Counted from the first letter of the stretch, positions 44,450 to 53,574 are shown. The stretch: DNA of 64,000 nucleotides from Clostridium_AI sp002297865 (GCA_937903005.1 CALFNR010000126.1:1-64000); one strand, 5' to 3'. Numbers and translations: made by a program. Notes: generated by a model not told the origin, from the letters alone.

Positions 44450-45142
44450 ATGATCCATGAAAACTTAGCAGAGGTGGAAGAACGAGTAGCAAAGGCATGT
44501 AAACGTGCAGGGCGTAATAGAGAAGAAGTAACTTTAATTGCTGTAAGTAAAACAAAGCCAGTGGAAGATGTCAGGGAGGCAATGGCTGATGGAATCATTG
44601 ATTTTGGTGAGAACAAAGTGCAGGAAATTATGGACAAGTATGAAGCAATACCAGAAAAACTGAATTGGCACATGATTGGTCATCTGCAGAGGAATAAAGT
44701 AAAATATATTGTGGATAAAGTATGTTTGATTCATTCTGTTGATTCTCTCCGTCTGGCAAAGCAGATTGATGAGGAAGCAAAGAAGAAAAACCTGGTTTGT
44801 CCAATATTGGTTGAAGTAAATGTTGCTGGAGAAGATACAAAATTTGGTGTATCCGTAGAAGAGACAGAAGATTTAATTCGTGAGATAGCAAAATTATCGA
44901 ATGTACAGGTAAGAGGTCTTATGACCATTGCGCCGTTTGTCGACAATCCAGAAGACAATCGAGTGCATTTTAAAACACTTAAGAATTTATCAGTTGACAT
45001 TAAAAGGAAAAACATTGATAATATAGATATGAGTATTCTTTCTATGGGAATGACAGGTGATTATGAGGTTGCAATAGAAGAAGGCGCTACAATGGTTCGT
45101 GTTGGAACAGGCATATTTGGAAAGAGAAATTATAATATATAG
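44450..45142 (+). CDS. yggS: YggS family PLP-binding protein
   Basis: 230-residue TIM-barrel protein that keeps pyridoxal phosphate in balance. The PLP lysine lies in LIAVSKTKP (about residue 35). FGENKVQE, WHMIGHLQRNK, LMTIAP and the C-terminal SMGMTGDYEVAIEEGATMVRVGTGIFG are family hallmarks. Start ATG 44450. It is followed after 15 bases by sepF, the standard Gram-positive order. Confidence 0.95.
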   Translation: MIHENLAEVEERVAKACKRAGRNREEVTLIAVSKTKPVEDVREAMADGIIDFGENKVQEIMDKYEAIPEKLNWHMIGHLQRNKVKYIVDKVCLIHSVDSLRLAKQIDEEAKKKNLVCPILVEVNVAGEDTKFGVSVEETEDLIREIAKLSNVQVRGLMTIAPFVDNPEDNRVHFKTLKNLSVDIKRKNIDNIDMSILSMGMTGDYEVAIEEGATMVRVGTGIFGKRNYNI

Positions 45143-45157
45143 GAGTTTGATAAAAAT

Positions 45158-45742
45158 ATGGCTAATATGATTAAGAATTTTCTTGGCTATTTTAGGCTAG
45201 GAGAAGAAGATGATGATTACGAAGATTATATGGATGAAATGGATGATAAAGAACGTAATCGAATGGAGCGTGAGCGTATCCGCGAGATGGAACGAGCACA
45301 GAAGACGGAAGCTTCTGTAGAGCGTAAATTAAACAGAAGAACAAAAGAAGTTGATGTACCTGATTTCACGGAAAGCCGCCGTGATAAATCATTAAGAGCA
45401 GATAAAACTTCTAGCAGTAAAATAGTGCCTATCAGAACGACTACAAAAGGGTTGGAAGTATGTATTATGAAACCTTCCACATTTGAGGATTCACAAGATA
45501 TTTGTGATATGTTATTAACTGGAAGAGCAGTTGTTGTCAATCTCGAGGGATTTGATCCAGATGTTGCACAGAGAATCATGGACTTTATATCCGGTGCTGT
45601 GTACGCAATTGGAGGAAAGCTGCATCAGATCTCAAGATATATTTTCATTTTTTCACCAGATAACATTGATATATCTGGAGATTATTTGGATTTAGTGCCT
45701 GTAGATGGATTAGGTGTTCCAACAATAAACAAGGAATTTTAA
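45158..45742 (+). CDS. sepF: Cell division protein SepF
   Basis: 194 residues. SepF bundles FtsZ filaments and anchors them to the membrane. An N-terminal amphipathic segment (MANMIKNFLGYFRLG), an acidic then highly charged linker, and the C-terminal globular domain (MKPSTFEDSQDICDMLLTGRAVVVNLEG, about 105-132, and GAVYAIGGKLHQISRYIFIFSP) are present. Start ATG 45158 after TAGGAG. Confidence 0.95.
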   Translation: MANMIKNFLGYFRLGEEDDDYEDYMDEMDDKERNRMERERIREMERAQKTEASVERKLNRRTKEVDVPDFTESRRDKSLRADKTSSSKIVPIRTTTKGLEVCIMKPSTFEDSQDICDMLLTGRAVVVNLEGFDPDVAQRIMDFISGAVYAIGGKLHQISRYIFIFSPDNIDISGDYLDLVPVDGLGVPTINKEF

Positions 45743-45753
45743 ATGTTATGTTC

Positions 45754-45784
45754 AATGAGAAACTTGTATATCAGGTTTCTCATT
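45754..45784 (+). terminator. Hairpin between sepF and ylmH (weak terminator or attenuator)
   Basis: A perfect ten-base stem AATGAGAAAC (45754-45763) with GTTTCTCATT (45775-45784) and an 11-base loop, followed by ATTGTATTT rather than a clean T run. It may lower transcription of ylmH-divIVA or protect the upstream message end. Confidence 0.5.
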
Positions 45785-45823
45785 ATTGTATTTAAAGCAT
45801 AGGGTACTGAGAGGCAAAAATGT

Positions 45824-46618
45824 ATGATGCAGGAAAAAGAAGAAAATCTTTTGAAGAATAGGTTTATGGAGCTGGCATGTGTGGCTGAACGGAGAGGAAT
45901 TCCTTTTTATACTGATTTTTTGAATCTGAATGAACAAAGTATTCTCTATAGTATGGAAAAACAGCTTAAGTTTGTGACGATACATGGATTTGGCGGATAT
46001 GAACTGGCAGAGCGCAAAATATATGGTTTTTTAGGGAGAGATTCCTATTATGCATATTCTTTCGAAGCTGAAGAGGAACAAGAAGTGCTTCCATTTCCTT
46101 TGTCCGTTATCAAGATAACAGTAAAGAATGAAAAGTTTAGTGATAAGCTGACACATAGAGATTATTTAGGGGCTATTTTAAATCTGGGAATTGACCGATC
46201 TAAAATAGGAGACATATTAGTCGATTTTCCAAATGCCTTTGTATTCTGTAAGGAAGAGATTGGAGAATATATAGCAGATAATCTAGCAAAGATTAAACAT
46301 ACTCAAGTTGATTGCTGCATAACAGAAAGGCAAAACTTTCATTATGAACCAAAATACGAAGAAATTAGAAAGTCAATTTCGTCGATACGGCTTGATGCAA
46401 TTATCGCAGCTGCATTCGGAGGTTCCAGAAGCAGTTTAAGCAGTTTAATCACAGGAGAGAAAGTTTATGTTAATGGTAAATTGGTTTGTTCTAATAGTTA
46501 TGTATTGAAAGAAGGCGATATGGTATCTGTTAGGGGATATGGCAAGTTTCGTTTTCAGGAGATACAGTCGCAGACAAAAAAAGGACGTACCTATGTGCTA
46601 TTGCAAAAATATATATAG
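45824..46618 (+). CDS. ylmH: YlmH family S4-domain RNA-binding protein
   Basis: 264 residues. The C-terminal S4 domain (RLDAIIAAAFGGSRSSLSSLITGEKVYVNGKL, about 187-220) binds RNA; the N-terminal part (about 1-170) is the YlmH-specific domain. YlmH-type proteins act on ribosomes with stalled or split translation products in Bacillus, a role known from relatives rather than from this sequence. Start ATG 45824; an ATG at 45820 is in another frame. Placed between sepF and divIVA as expected. Confidence 0.9.
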   Translation: MMQEKEENLLKNRFMELACVAERRGIPFYTDFLNLNEQSILYSMEKQLKFVTIHGFGGYELAERKIYGFLGRDSYYAYSFEAEEEQEVLPFPLSVIKITVKNEKFSDKLTHRDYLGAILNLGIDRSKIGDILVDFPNAFVFCKEEIGEYIADNLAKIKHTQVDCCITERQNFHYEPKYEEIRKSISSIRLDAIIAAAFGGSRSSLSSLITGEKVYVNGKLVCSNSYVLKEGDMVSVRGYGKFRFQEIQSQTKKGRTYVLLQKYI

Positions 46619-46632
46619 GAGGATAGGGTAAG

Positions 46633-47580
46633 ATGCTTACACCAATTGAAATTCAAGGGATTATATTTAAGACAGGACGAGGTTACAAAAAGGATGATGT
46701 GGATTCCTTTATGAAAGCGTTACATCATGATTATGAAATCATGTACAAGGAAAACAAGGAGTTAAAAGAAAAAGTTACAACGTTAAGTGAGGGTGTGCAG
46801 TATTATAAGAATTTAGAAAAAACCCTGCAGAAAGCTTTGGTCTTAGCAGAAAAAACTTCAGAAGAAACAAAAATTGCAGCGCAAAAGCATGCAGAAGCTA
46901 TTGAAAATGAAGCAAGACTGAAAGCTGACCATATGCTGTATGAAGCAAGACAAGAAGTTCATCAAATAGAAGCAAAAGCACAAGAACTGTTACAAAACTT
47001 TGAATTATATAAAGTGCAGTTTAAACAGATTTTAAACTCACAGATGGAGCTTGTGAATAGTAGTACTTTTGACATCATGAAGAAAGAATTTGATTTGCCT
47101 GCATGTGAAAAGGAGGAAAATCAGAGTAAAGAGCCAAAGGATGTGAAGTTAGAGGTAAAAGAAACTTTGGATACGAAAAAGCCAATCAAAGAACCTGTGA
47201 ACGAAGAAAAGAAAAGTACCACACCAAAGACACCAGATGTGTTTGATATTGAGAAGGAATTGGCAAGTTCAATTGTTGAAATTGAAAAAGAAGCAAAAAC
47301 GGAATTAAAAAATGAAGTAACAGTGAATAAAGAAGATCCATCTGAGAATGGGAAAAAGTCAGCTCCAAAGCATTCTGAAATGGAGACAGAAGTTAAAACA
47401 GAAGCAAAGACAGATACAAAAACAGAATCGGAAATAAAGACGGAATCAGATACAGCTGATGATGAAACTGATTTAGAAATCAAAATGCTTCAAAAGCTTT
47501 TAAATGAAATAAAGAAGAATAATGAGCCAGATGCAAATGATGAGGAATTTGAATTTATAAACACAGACACTGACGAATAA
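46633..47580 (+). CDS. divIVA: DivIVA domain cell-pole/septum protein
   Basis: 315 residues. The N-terminal DivIVA signature (MLTPIEIQGIIFKTGRGYKKDDVDSFM, residues 1-27) binds curved membrane. A coiled coil follows (about 30-150). The C-terminal half is a repetitive Glu/Lys/Thr-rich stretch (runs such as TEVKTEAKTDTKTESEIKTE) that is expected to be disordered and is longer than in Bacillus DivIVA. Start ATG 46633 after AGGAGGATAGGG. It is the last division gene of the cluster. Confidence 0.9.
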   Translation: MLTPIEIQGIIFKTGRGYKKDDVDSFMKALHHDYEIMYKENKELKEKVTTLSEGVQYYKNLEKTLQKALVLAEKTSEETKIAAQKHAEAIENEARLKADHMLYEARQEVHQIEAKAQELLQNFELYKVQFKQILNSQMELVNSSTFDIMKKEFDLPACEKEENQSKEPKDVKLEVKETLDTKKPIKEPVNEEKKSTTPKTPDVFDIEKELASSIVEIEKEAKTELKNEVTVNKEDPSENGKKSAPKHSEMETEVKTEAKTDTKTESEIKTESDTADDETDLEIKMLQKLLNEIKKNNEPDANDEEFEFINTDTDE

Positions 47581-47601
47581 CAATCAGAATGGAGGAGAAC
47601 A

Positions 47602-48690
47602 ATGAAAAACGTTCTAACTGTAAGTGATAAAGGCAAGGAAATATACGATATTGTGTACGAAAAAGATTTTTCAGGATTGTATGAAATGTTACAGCAATTA
47701 GATTTACAAAAACGTAAAATCTGTATTGTCTCAGATACGAATGTTGCAGAATTATATTTAGAGGAAGTAAAAGAACAGTTAAGTAAAGCAGCAAGTTTTG
47801 TAACTTCATATGTGTTTCCAGCAGGAGAGTGTTCTAAAACCATTGATACGGTACAGCTTGTATATGAACATTTGATTTTAAATCATTTTGATCGAAATGA
47901 TATGCTTGTAGCTCTAGGAGGTGGGGTCGTAGGGGACCTGACTGGCTTTACTGCTGCAACTTATCTTAGAGGAATCCGTTTTATTCAGGTGCCAACTTCC
48001 TTGTTGGCAATGGTCGACAGCAGTGTTGGCGGTAAAACGGGAGTTGATTTTATGAGTTACAAAAATATGGTTGGTGCCTTTCATCAGCCAGTAGCTGTGT
48101 ATATGAATATTTCTATCCTAAATACACTAACAGAAGAACACTACTATAATGGGTTCGCAGAAATCGTAAAATACGGTATGATACAAGATGCAGAATTTAT
48201 TTCCTGGTTAACAGATCATTTAGACAGTATCTATTCTCATAATCAGAATGTGTTACAAGAGATTGTATACAGATCCTGTCTGTTTAAGCGAGATATCGTC
48301 CAGCGTGATGTTACGGAAAAAGGTGAGCGTGCATTACTGAATTATGGACATACCATAGGGCATTCTATTGAAAAAAATAGTAACTTTTCACTTCTTCATG
48401 GACAGTGTGTTGCACTTGGTATGGTAGCAGCACTATATATCGGTGTCAAGCGAGGCCAAGTTATGAAAGATGATTTGGGAGCATTTGAAGGATTATTAGA
48501 GAGTCTTCATCTTCCAACTCGTATCCATGGCTATAACATTGAGGAAATACTCCAAGGTACAAAGAATGATAAGAAAATGGAGGCCGGTTCCATTAAATTT
48601 ATTTTACTCGAGCGTATTGGAAAAGGTTATATCGACAATACTGTAACAGATGAAGAAATGCGTGATGCAATCTCTTATCTGATGAAATAA
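47602..48690 (+). CDS. aroB: 3-dehydroquinate synthase
   Basis: 362 residues, normal for AroB. Second step of the shikimate route, using NAD and a divalent metal. The motifs ALGGGVVGDLTGFTAATYLRG (about 107-127), QVPTSLLAMVDSSVGGKTGVD (about 132-153) and the metal-ligand GHTIGHSIEK are intact. Start ATG 47602 after TGGAGGAG. It stands alone; other shikimate genes are outside the window. Confidence 0.96.
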   Translation: MKNVLTVSDKGKEIYDIVYEKDFSGLYEMLQQLDLQKRKICIVSDTNVAELYLEEVKEQLSKAASFVTSYVFPAGECSKTIDTVQLVYEHLILNHFDRNDMLVALGGGVVGDLTGFTAATYLRGIRFIQVPTSLLAMVDSSVGGKTGVDFMSYKNMVGAFHQPVAVYMNISILNTLTEEHYYNGFAEIVKYGMIQDAEFISWLTDHLDSIYSHNQNVLQEIVYRSCLFKRDIVQRDVTEKGERALLNYGHTIGHSIEKNSNFSLLHGQCVALGMVAALYIGVKRGQVMKDDLGAFEGLLESLHLPTRIHGYNIEEILQGTKNDKKMEAGSIKFILLERIGKGYIDNTVTDEEMRDAISYLMK

Positions 48691-48714
48691 GAAAGGCATA
48701 TAAGGAATTGTAAA

Positions 48715-49197
48715 ATGAAATATTTAAAAGGTTTTTTTTGTGTGATTATCCTTGTGCTACTTGACCAGTTAACAAAGTATTGGGCAGCCACAACATTAAA
48801 AGGAAACAATCCTATTGTCATTTGGAAAAATGTATTCGAACTTCAGTACTTAGAAAACAGGGGAATTGCTTTTGGATTGTTTCAAAATAAAACGATTGTA
48901 TTTGTTATTTTTACTATTATTATTCTGGGAGTTGTAATCTATTATTTTTATAAGGTTCCAGCTATAAAGAGAATGAGACCTTTGCAGTTTGCAATGATAT
49001 TACTTGCATCAGGTGCAGTTGGAAACTTAGTTGACCGTATCATGAATAACTTTGTGATAGATTTTATATATTTTAAATTAATTAATTTTCCAATATTCAA
49101 TGTAGCAGATTGTTATGTAACAATCTCTCTTATATTGTTAATATGGCTGATTTTATTTTATTATAAAGAAGAGGAATTAGACTTTCATGCAAAATGA
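48715..49197 (+). CDS. lspA: Lipoprotein signal peptidase
   Basis: 160-residue membrane aspartyl protease with four hydrophobic segments that removes signal peptides from prolipoproteins. LLDQLTKYWA near the N-terminus, LENRGIAFGLFQ, GAVGNLVDRIMNNFVIDFI and FNVADCYVTI hold the conserved residues, including the two catalytic aspartates. It overlaps rluD by 11 bases, the usual lspA-rluD coupling. Confidence 0.95.
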   Translation: MKYLKGFFCVIILVLLDQLTKYWAATTLKGNNPIVIWKNVFELQYLENRGIAFGLFQNKTIVFVIFTIIILGVVIYYFYKVPAIKRMRPLQFAMILLASGAVGNLVDRIMNNFVIDFIYFKLINFPIFNVADCYVTISLILLIWLILFYYKEEELDFHAK

Positions 49198-50131
49198 TGA
49201 AAAAGAGAAATTAGAACAGGAAATATTAGAGTTCCAGGTAACGGAGGGCGAGGAAAATCAACGTATCGACAAATATCTAAGTATTTGTATGACGGGTAGT
49301 TCCCGTTCCTATATACAAAAACTAATAAAAGATGGAAATGTAACCATTGAGGATAAGCCGGTTAAGGCAAATTATAAAGTCGTTTCAGGAAATAAGATTC
49401 ATGTAAGAGTTCCTGAGCCAGAACAGTTGGACATTGTGCCAGAAAATATTCCATTAGATATCCTGTATGAAGATTCGGATATCATTGTGATTAATAAAGG
49501 AAAAGGAATGGTGGTTCATCCAGCAGCTGGACATTATTCTGGAACCATTGTCAATGGTCTTCTCTATCATTGCAAAGATGAGCTATCTGGTATCAATGGA
49601 GTTATGAGACCAGGTATCGTTCATCGTATTGATATGAATACAACAGGTGTTATCGTTATCTGTAAAAATGATAAGGCTCATAATTGTATTGCAGCCCAGC
49701 TCAAGGAGCATTCTATTACGAGAGAATACCATGCGATTGTTTACAACCATTTCTCCGAGACTGAAGGAAAAGTCGATGCTCCTATCGGAAGACATCCTGT
49801 AGAACGTAAAAAGATGGCAATCAATTATAAAAACGGAAAGAATGCTGTAACCCATTATGAAGTGATTCAGGATTTAAAGCAAAATTTCTCTTATATCAAA
49901 TGTCATTTGGAAACAGGTAGAACACATCAGATTCGTGTGCATATGGCAAGCATTCAGCATCCATTGCTTGGAGATGATGTGTATGGACCAAAACGTTCTA
50001 ATTATCAGCTGCAGGGGCAGACACTGCATGCAAAAACACTAGGATTCATTCATCCAACTACCAATGAGTATGTAGAATTCTCTGCACCTTTGCCAGATTA
50101 TTTTTCAGACTTACTAAGAAAATTAAGCTAA
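49187..50131 (+). CDS. rluD: RluA/RluD family pseudouridine synthase
   Basis: 314 residues. An N-terminal S4 domain (ENQRIDKYLSICMTGSSRSYIQKLIKDGNVTI, about 21-52) is followed by the catalytic domain with GIVHRIDMNTTGVIVICK, whose aspartate attacks the uridine, and ETGRTHQIRVHM. Family members modify 23S rRNA; the exact sites cannot be assigned. It starts inside lspA. Confidence 0.93.
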   Translation: MQNDEKEKLEQEILEFQVTEGEENQRIDKYLSICMTGSSRSYIQKLIKDGNVTIEDKPVKANYKVVSGNKIHVRVPEPEQLDIVPENIPLDILYEDSDIIVINKGKGMVVHPAAGHYSGTIVNGLLYHCKDELSGINGVMRPGIVHRIDMNTTGVIVICKNDKAHNCIAAQLKEHSITREYHAIVYNHFSETEGKVDAPIGRHPVERKKMAINYKNGKNAVTHYEVIQDLKQNFSYIKCHLETGRTHQIRVHMASIQHPLLGDDVYGPKRSNYQLQGQTLHAKTLGFIHPTTNEYVEFSAPLPDYFSDLLRKLS

Positions 50132-50136
50132 ATCTG

Positions 50137-50175
50137 CTACCCCTTTGCGTAAATTGGACATTAAGGGGTAGTTTT
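50137..50175 (+). terminator. Terminator after rluD
   Basis: A nine-base perfect stem CTACCCCTT (50137-50145) with AAGGGGTAG (50163-50171), a 17-base loop and TTTT. It ends the lspA-rluD unit. Confidence 0.82.
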
Positions 50176-50251
50176 ACGAAAGATTAAGTGGTGAAATGCA
50201 TTGAAGAAAATACGACTTCATGAAGGAGAATCAAATGTAAGGAGACTCAAT

Positions 50252-51583
50252 ATGAAAAAAAACATTTATAAGTGGTTTATTACACTATCGATTCTATTTA
50301 TCAGCTTGACAGGAATAAAACAAGATACTGTCCATGCCTCAGGTAAAAGTTATGGGCTTTTGATAAGCAATTCAAAGGGGCATTATACATATTACGATTT
50401 AAATGGTGTGAAGGGAACCCAGAGAATTGAGAAGAACTCAGCGGGAAAGGTTATGGTTCCATTGAAAAAGGTATGTTCTTATATGCCAGCTATTTCTTAC
50501 GATTACGATTGGAACACACAAAAAGCAACAATCAAGAATAGAAAAAATGGAAAAAAGATAGTAGTTCGCAAAAATTCACAATATATTGATACTTATGCAA
50601 GTAAAAATGCCAAGGCCAAGAAGGTGAAATTATCTGCAAAATCGTATCTTTCATCAGGTAGTAATGCATTAATGACAGATGTAAATGCATTAAAATATGT
50701 ATTTACAAAAACAACTGGTTACAAGTTCTATTCCAATGCAAATTCTAGCGGTAAAAAAGCAATTGGTGATGGTTTTTACAATTCGCCTAATATTAGAGGA
50801 ATTATTGTCTATAATCCATATGCAGCAGTTAGTGCTCTTCCAAAGGCTTCAGCAGTAAGCTATGTTAGTGAAAAAGATTTGTCAAATATTGTGAAAGTGA
50901 CAATCCCAGAGGGCTATTCAGCCGCGCAAATTGCAAACCTAATGGTGAATAAGGGAGTATGCCAGTCAACAAGAGCATTTTTGCAAGCAGTGAATTCCGT
51001 ATCGCCATCCTCATACTGGTTTTTAAAAGAGGTGAAAAAGTCATCTACCAGATGCTTTTATTTAGAAGGTTATTTATACCCTAGTACCTATGAGTTTTAC
51101 AAAAATACCAGCCCAGCTAGTGCAATAGCAACAATACTAAAAAATACAGGAAATCAATATACAAAGCAGCAACAAGCACGTGCAAAAGAACTTGGTTACA
51201 CAATGGATCAGGTGTTGACAATAGCTTCTATCATTGAAAAAGAAGTTTCACTAGCGAAAGAGCAGCCCAATGTATCATCTGTTTTGCATAATCGCTTGGA
51301 TGTAGGGATGAAGCTTCAGTGTGATGCGACAATCTATTATGTAGAACGATATATTAAGCCTTATATAACCGGTGATGTGAATCGTTACAATGCTTATTAT
51401 AATACGAACAAATGTAAGGCACTGCCAAGCGGGCCAATTTGCAATCCAGGTAAAAAGGCAATACAGGCTGCACTTTATCCGAATGAAACAAACTATTTTT
51501 ATTTTTGTTCTGATAAAAACGGCATGTATTACTATGCAGAAACGTATGAAGAACATCTACAAAATATAGAAAAAATTAAATAA
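50252..51583 (+). CDS. mltG: MltG-like endolytic transglycosylase with N-terminal copper-amine-oxidase-like domain
   Basis: 443 residues from ATG 50252, preceded by AAGGAGAC; an in-frame TTG at 50201 would add 17 residues before the signal peptide and is rejected. A signal sequence or anchor (about 6-28), then a Cu-amine-oxidase-N1-like domain (VMVPLKKVCSYMPAISYDYDWN, about 70-110), then the YceG/MltG core (VTIPEGYSAAQIANLM; LEGYLYPSTYEFY; TIASIIEKEV with the catalytic glutamate; QCDATIYY; ALPSGPICNPGKKAIQAALYP). It cuts nascent glycan strands at the membrane surface. The extra N-terminal domain suggests wall binding. Confidence 0.88.
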   Translation: MKKNIYKWFITLSILFISLTGIKQDTVHASGKSYGLLISNSKGHYTYYDLNGVKGTQRIEKNSAGKVMVPLKKVCSYMPAISYDYDWNTQKATIKNRKNGKKIVVRKNSQYIDTYASKNAKAKKVKLSAKSYLSSGSNALMTDVNALKYVFTKTTGYKFYSNANSSGKKAIGDGFYNSPNIRGIIVYNPYAAVSALPKASAVSYVSEKDLSNIVKVTIPEGYSAAQIANLMVNKGVCQSTRAFLQAVNSVSPSSYWFLKEVKKSSTRCFYLEGYLYPSTYEFYKNTSPASAIATILKNTGNQYTKQQQARAKELGYTMDQVLTIASIIEKEVSLAKEQPNVSSVLHNRLDVGMKLQCDATIYYVERYIKPYITGDVNRYNAYYNTNKCKALPSGPICNPGKKAIQAALYPNETNYFYFCSDKNGMYYYAETYEEHLQNIEKIK

Positions 51584-51602
51584 TCAAGTAAAATTGCAGA
51601 AG

Positions 51603-51636
51603 CTGCTTATTCATGATTGGATGAGCAGTTTTTTTT
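51603..51636 (+). terminator. Terminator after mltG
   Basis: CTGC (51603-51606) and TCAT (51611-51614) pair with ATGA-GCAG (51621-51628) leaving a four-base bulge, followed by a run of T residues from 51629. The stem is imperfect but the T run is long. Confidence 0.6.
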
Positions 51637-51668
51637 ATTTTTGAAAATTACTTGGACGACACAAATTC

Positions 51669-51720
51669 TTTACATAGATTTTACATAACAGTGTGGTGAA
51701 TTTAACAATTATTCTTTACA
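51669..51720 (+). promoter_or_regulatory. Pho-box-like direct repeats before the Na/phosphate transporter
   Basis: TTTACA at 51669-51674 and again at 51680-51685 (11-base period), TTAACA at 51702-51707 (in phase, two periods on) and TTTACA at 51715-51720. Repeats of TT(A/T/C)ACA with 11-base spacing are the PhoP-binding pattern known in Bacillus. A -10-like TATAAA follows at 51731. The downstream gene handles phosphate, so phosphate-starvation control is plausible. Confidence 0.5.
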
Positions 51721-51742
51721 ATGAGATCAATATAAACGGAAT

Positions 51743-51783
51743 GAGGTGACATTTGTTCTTACATATAAGAACAAAATATTATG
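51743..51783 (+). promoter_or_regulatory. Ribosome site separated from its start codon by a perfect hairpin
   Basis: The only good ribosome site is GAGGTGA at 51743-51749, more than 30 bases before the ATG at 51781. Between them TTTGTTCTTA (51752-51761) pairs perfectly with TAAGAACAAA (51766-51775) around a four-base loop. If folded, the spacing shrinks to about seven bases. A TAA in frame at 51766-51768 blocks any earlier start. Confidence 0.6.
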
Positions 51784-53439
51784 ACAATAACGAATGTATT
51801 TGGCCTAATGGGCGGTCTTGCTCTATTTATATTTGGTATGAACCTAATGGGAGACGGTTTAAAACAAATGGCAGGCTCATATCTAAAGAAAATTTTGGAG
51901 AAACTAACAGCTAATCAGTTTATAGCAATGCTAGTTGGCGCTGGATTAACTGCTTTAATCCAAAGCTCAAATGCAATGTGTGTAATGGTTGTAGGTTTTG
52001 TAAATGCGGGAGTTATGCAGTTAGAACGCTCAGTTGGAATTTTAATGGGTGCAAAAATTGGTACAACTATGACCGGCCAGCTCATTGCCTTTAACATTAC
52101 AGAAGCTGCTCCAGTTATCGCCTTTGCAGGCGTAGCATTAACGATGTTTTCAAAGAAAAAGAAAGTACGTTGCCTCGGTCAGATTATTGCAAGCTTAGGC
52201 GTATTGTTCATCGGTTTAGGTAAGATGAGTGAAGCGATGAAACCACTTCGAGATGTACCATGGTTTAGAGATGTGCTTGCAGGATTATCCAATCCTTTGT
52301 TAGCAGTTTTAATAGGTATTATTTTCACTGTAATTATTCAGAGTGCTTCGGCTTCTGTTGGTGTATTACAGGTTATGGCTATGAGTGGGATTATCGGATT
52401 TGAACATGCATTCTTTGTAATGATGGGAATGAACATTGGTGCAAGTGTTGCACCAGCGATTGCATCTATCGGCGGAAGAAAAGATGCAAAACGAGTGGCA
52501 CTAATCGTTGTTCTATTTGAAAGCTTTGGTATGCTGCTCTTCTTGATACTTGCACAGTTTACTCCAATATTAGATTTGATTGCAAGTACTTCTCATGACC
52601 CAAGTAGACAGTTGGCCAATGCGAATACAATATTTAACTGTACAACAGTAGCAGTATTATTGCCGTTTGCAGCACACTTAGCAAAATTGTCACAGTGCAT
52701 TATTCGTGGTGAGGATGAGCAAGAAGAATGTAAGCTCAAATTCATTAACGAAGCTGGTTATCAGTCAAGTCCAGTTTTAGTTGAGCAGATTGATTCTGAA
52801 GTAAAACGTATGATGGATTTAGTAAAAATTAATTTAGACCATGCCACAAAAACGTATTTTTCCGATAAGACATTTGATACAGAAGAGTTTGGTAATATAG
52901 AAGAAACGATAGATTTCTTAAATCGTGGTATCACAGATGCTTTAATACGTGCAAGTGCAATGGAAACAACGGATGAGGAAGCAAAACATGTTGGTAATTT
53001 ATTTCATGTAATAAGTGATTTAGAGCGTATTGGTGACCATGCAGAAAATTTATTAGGTTATGCTAATAGAATTATAGAAAATAATTTGACCATATCAGAA
53101 GATGCTAAGAATCAGCTTGATAGTCTGGTAAAGAATATTTATATTATTTATCAAGAAGCGTGTGAGCATTTATATTGTCCAGAACAGATTCGATATGATC
53201 AGATTTATCAATTGGAAGATCGTATTGATAATATAGTAGAAGATATGAAAACGGATAATATTAGACGTTTGAATGAATCTATTTGCAAGTCACAGGAAGG
53301 ACTTATCTTTGTTGAGACATTGGTGGATTTAGAACGTATATCAGACCACTGCCTAAATATTGCTCAGGCATCTAGAATTCGTTATCATCATACAGTTGTA
53401 GAGGAAAAGGTTTTAGAACCTGTACAGGCTGTTCAGTAA
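51781..53439 (+). CDS. Na+/phosphate cotransporter family protein with PhoU-like domain
   Basis: 552 residues. The N-terminal half has the paired repeats of the NptA/PF02690 family (GLALFIFGMNLMGDGLKQMAG; GAGLTALIQSSNAMCVMVVGFV; then IIQSASASVGVLQVMAMSG), with eight or more membrane segments. The C-terminal part (about 345-540) is a PhoU-like helical bundle (VISDLERIGDHAENLLGYA and LVDLERISDHCLNIAQ) that faces the cytoplasm. It should import phosphate with sodium or sense phosphate state. It stands alone between terminators, with Pho-box-like repeats upstream and an unusual translation start. Confidence 0.93.
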   Translation: MTITNVFGLMGGLALFIFGMNLMGDGLKQMAGSYLKKILEKLTANQFIAMLVGAGLTALIQSSNAMCVMVVGFVNAGVMQLERSVGILMGAKIGTTMTGQLIAFNITEAAPVIAFAGVALTMFSKKKKVRCLGQIIASLGVLFIGLGKMSEAMKPLRDVPWFRDVLAGLSNPLLAVLIGIIFTVIIQSASASVGVLQVMAMSGIIGFEHAFFVMMGMNIGASVAPAIASIGGRKDAKRVALIVVLFESFGMLLFLILAQFTPILDLIASTSHDPSRQLANANTIFNCTTVAVLLPFAAHLAKLSQCIIRGEDEQEECKLKFINEAGYQSSPVLVEQIDSEVKRMMDLVKINLDHATKTYFSDKTFDTEEFGNIEETIDFLNRGITDALIRASAMETTDEEAKHVGNLFHVISDLERIGDHAENLLGYANRIIENNLTISEDAKNQLDSLVKNIYIIYQEACEHLYCPEQIRYDQIYQLEDRIDNIVEDMKTDNIRRLNESICKSQEGLIFVETLVDLERISDHCLNIAQASRIRYHHTVVEEKVLEPVQAVQ

Positions 53440-53470
53440 ATAGAAAAATAAGTATAAACTGACAAAGTGT

Positions 53471-53510
53471 AAAGAAAGAGTAACAGTAGTACTATTACTC
53501 TTTCTTTTTT
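53471..53510 (+). terminator. Terminator after the phosphate transporter
   Basis: A 13-base perfect stem (53471-53483 with 53495-53507, core AAAGAGTAA/TTACTCTTT) with an 11-base loop runs into a T tract. Confidence 0.85.
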
Positions 53511-53519
53511 TAGGTTTTC

Positions 53520-53528
53520 TGTTATAAT
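53520..53528 (+). promoter_or_regulatory. Extended -10 promoter of the tandem esterases
   Basis: TGTTATAAT matches the extended -10 form (TGnTATAAT). No good -35 lies upstream because the terminator T tract occupies that place, which is typical for extended -10 promoters. It is 47 bases before the start codon. Confidence 0.5.
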
Positions 53529-53574
53529 TGTAGTATGATAATGGATTTGAAGTACATAATGAGGGGGTATTTTT

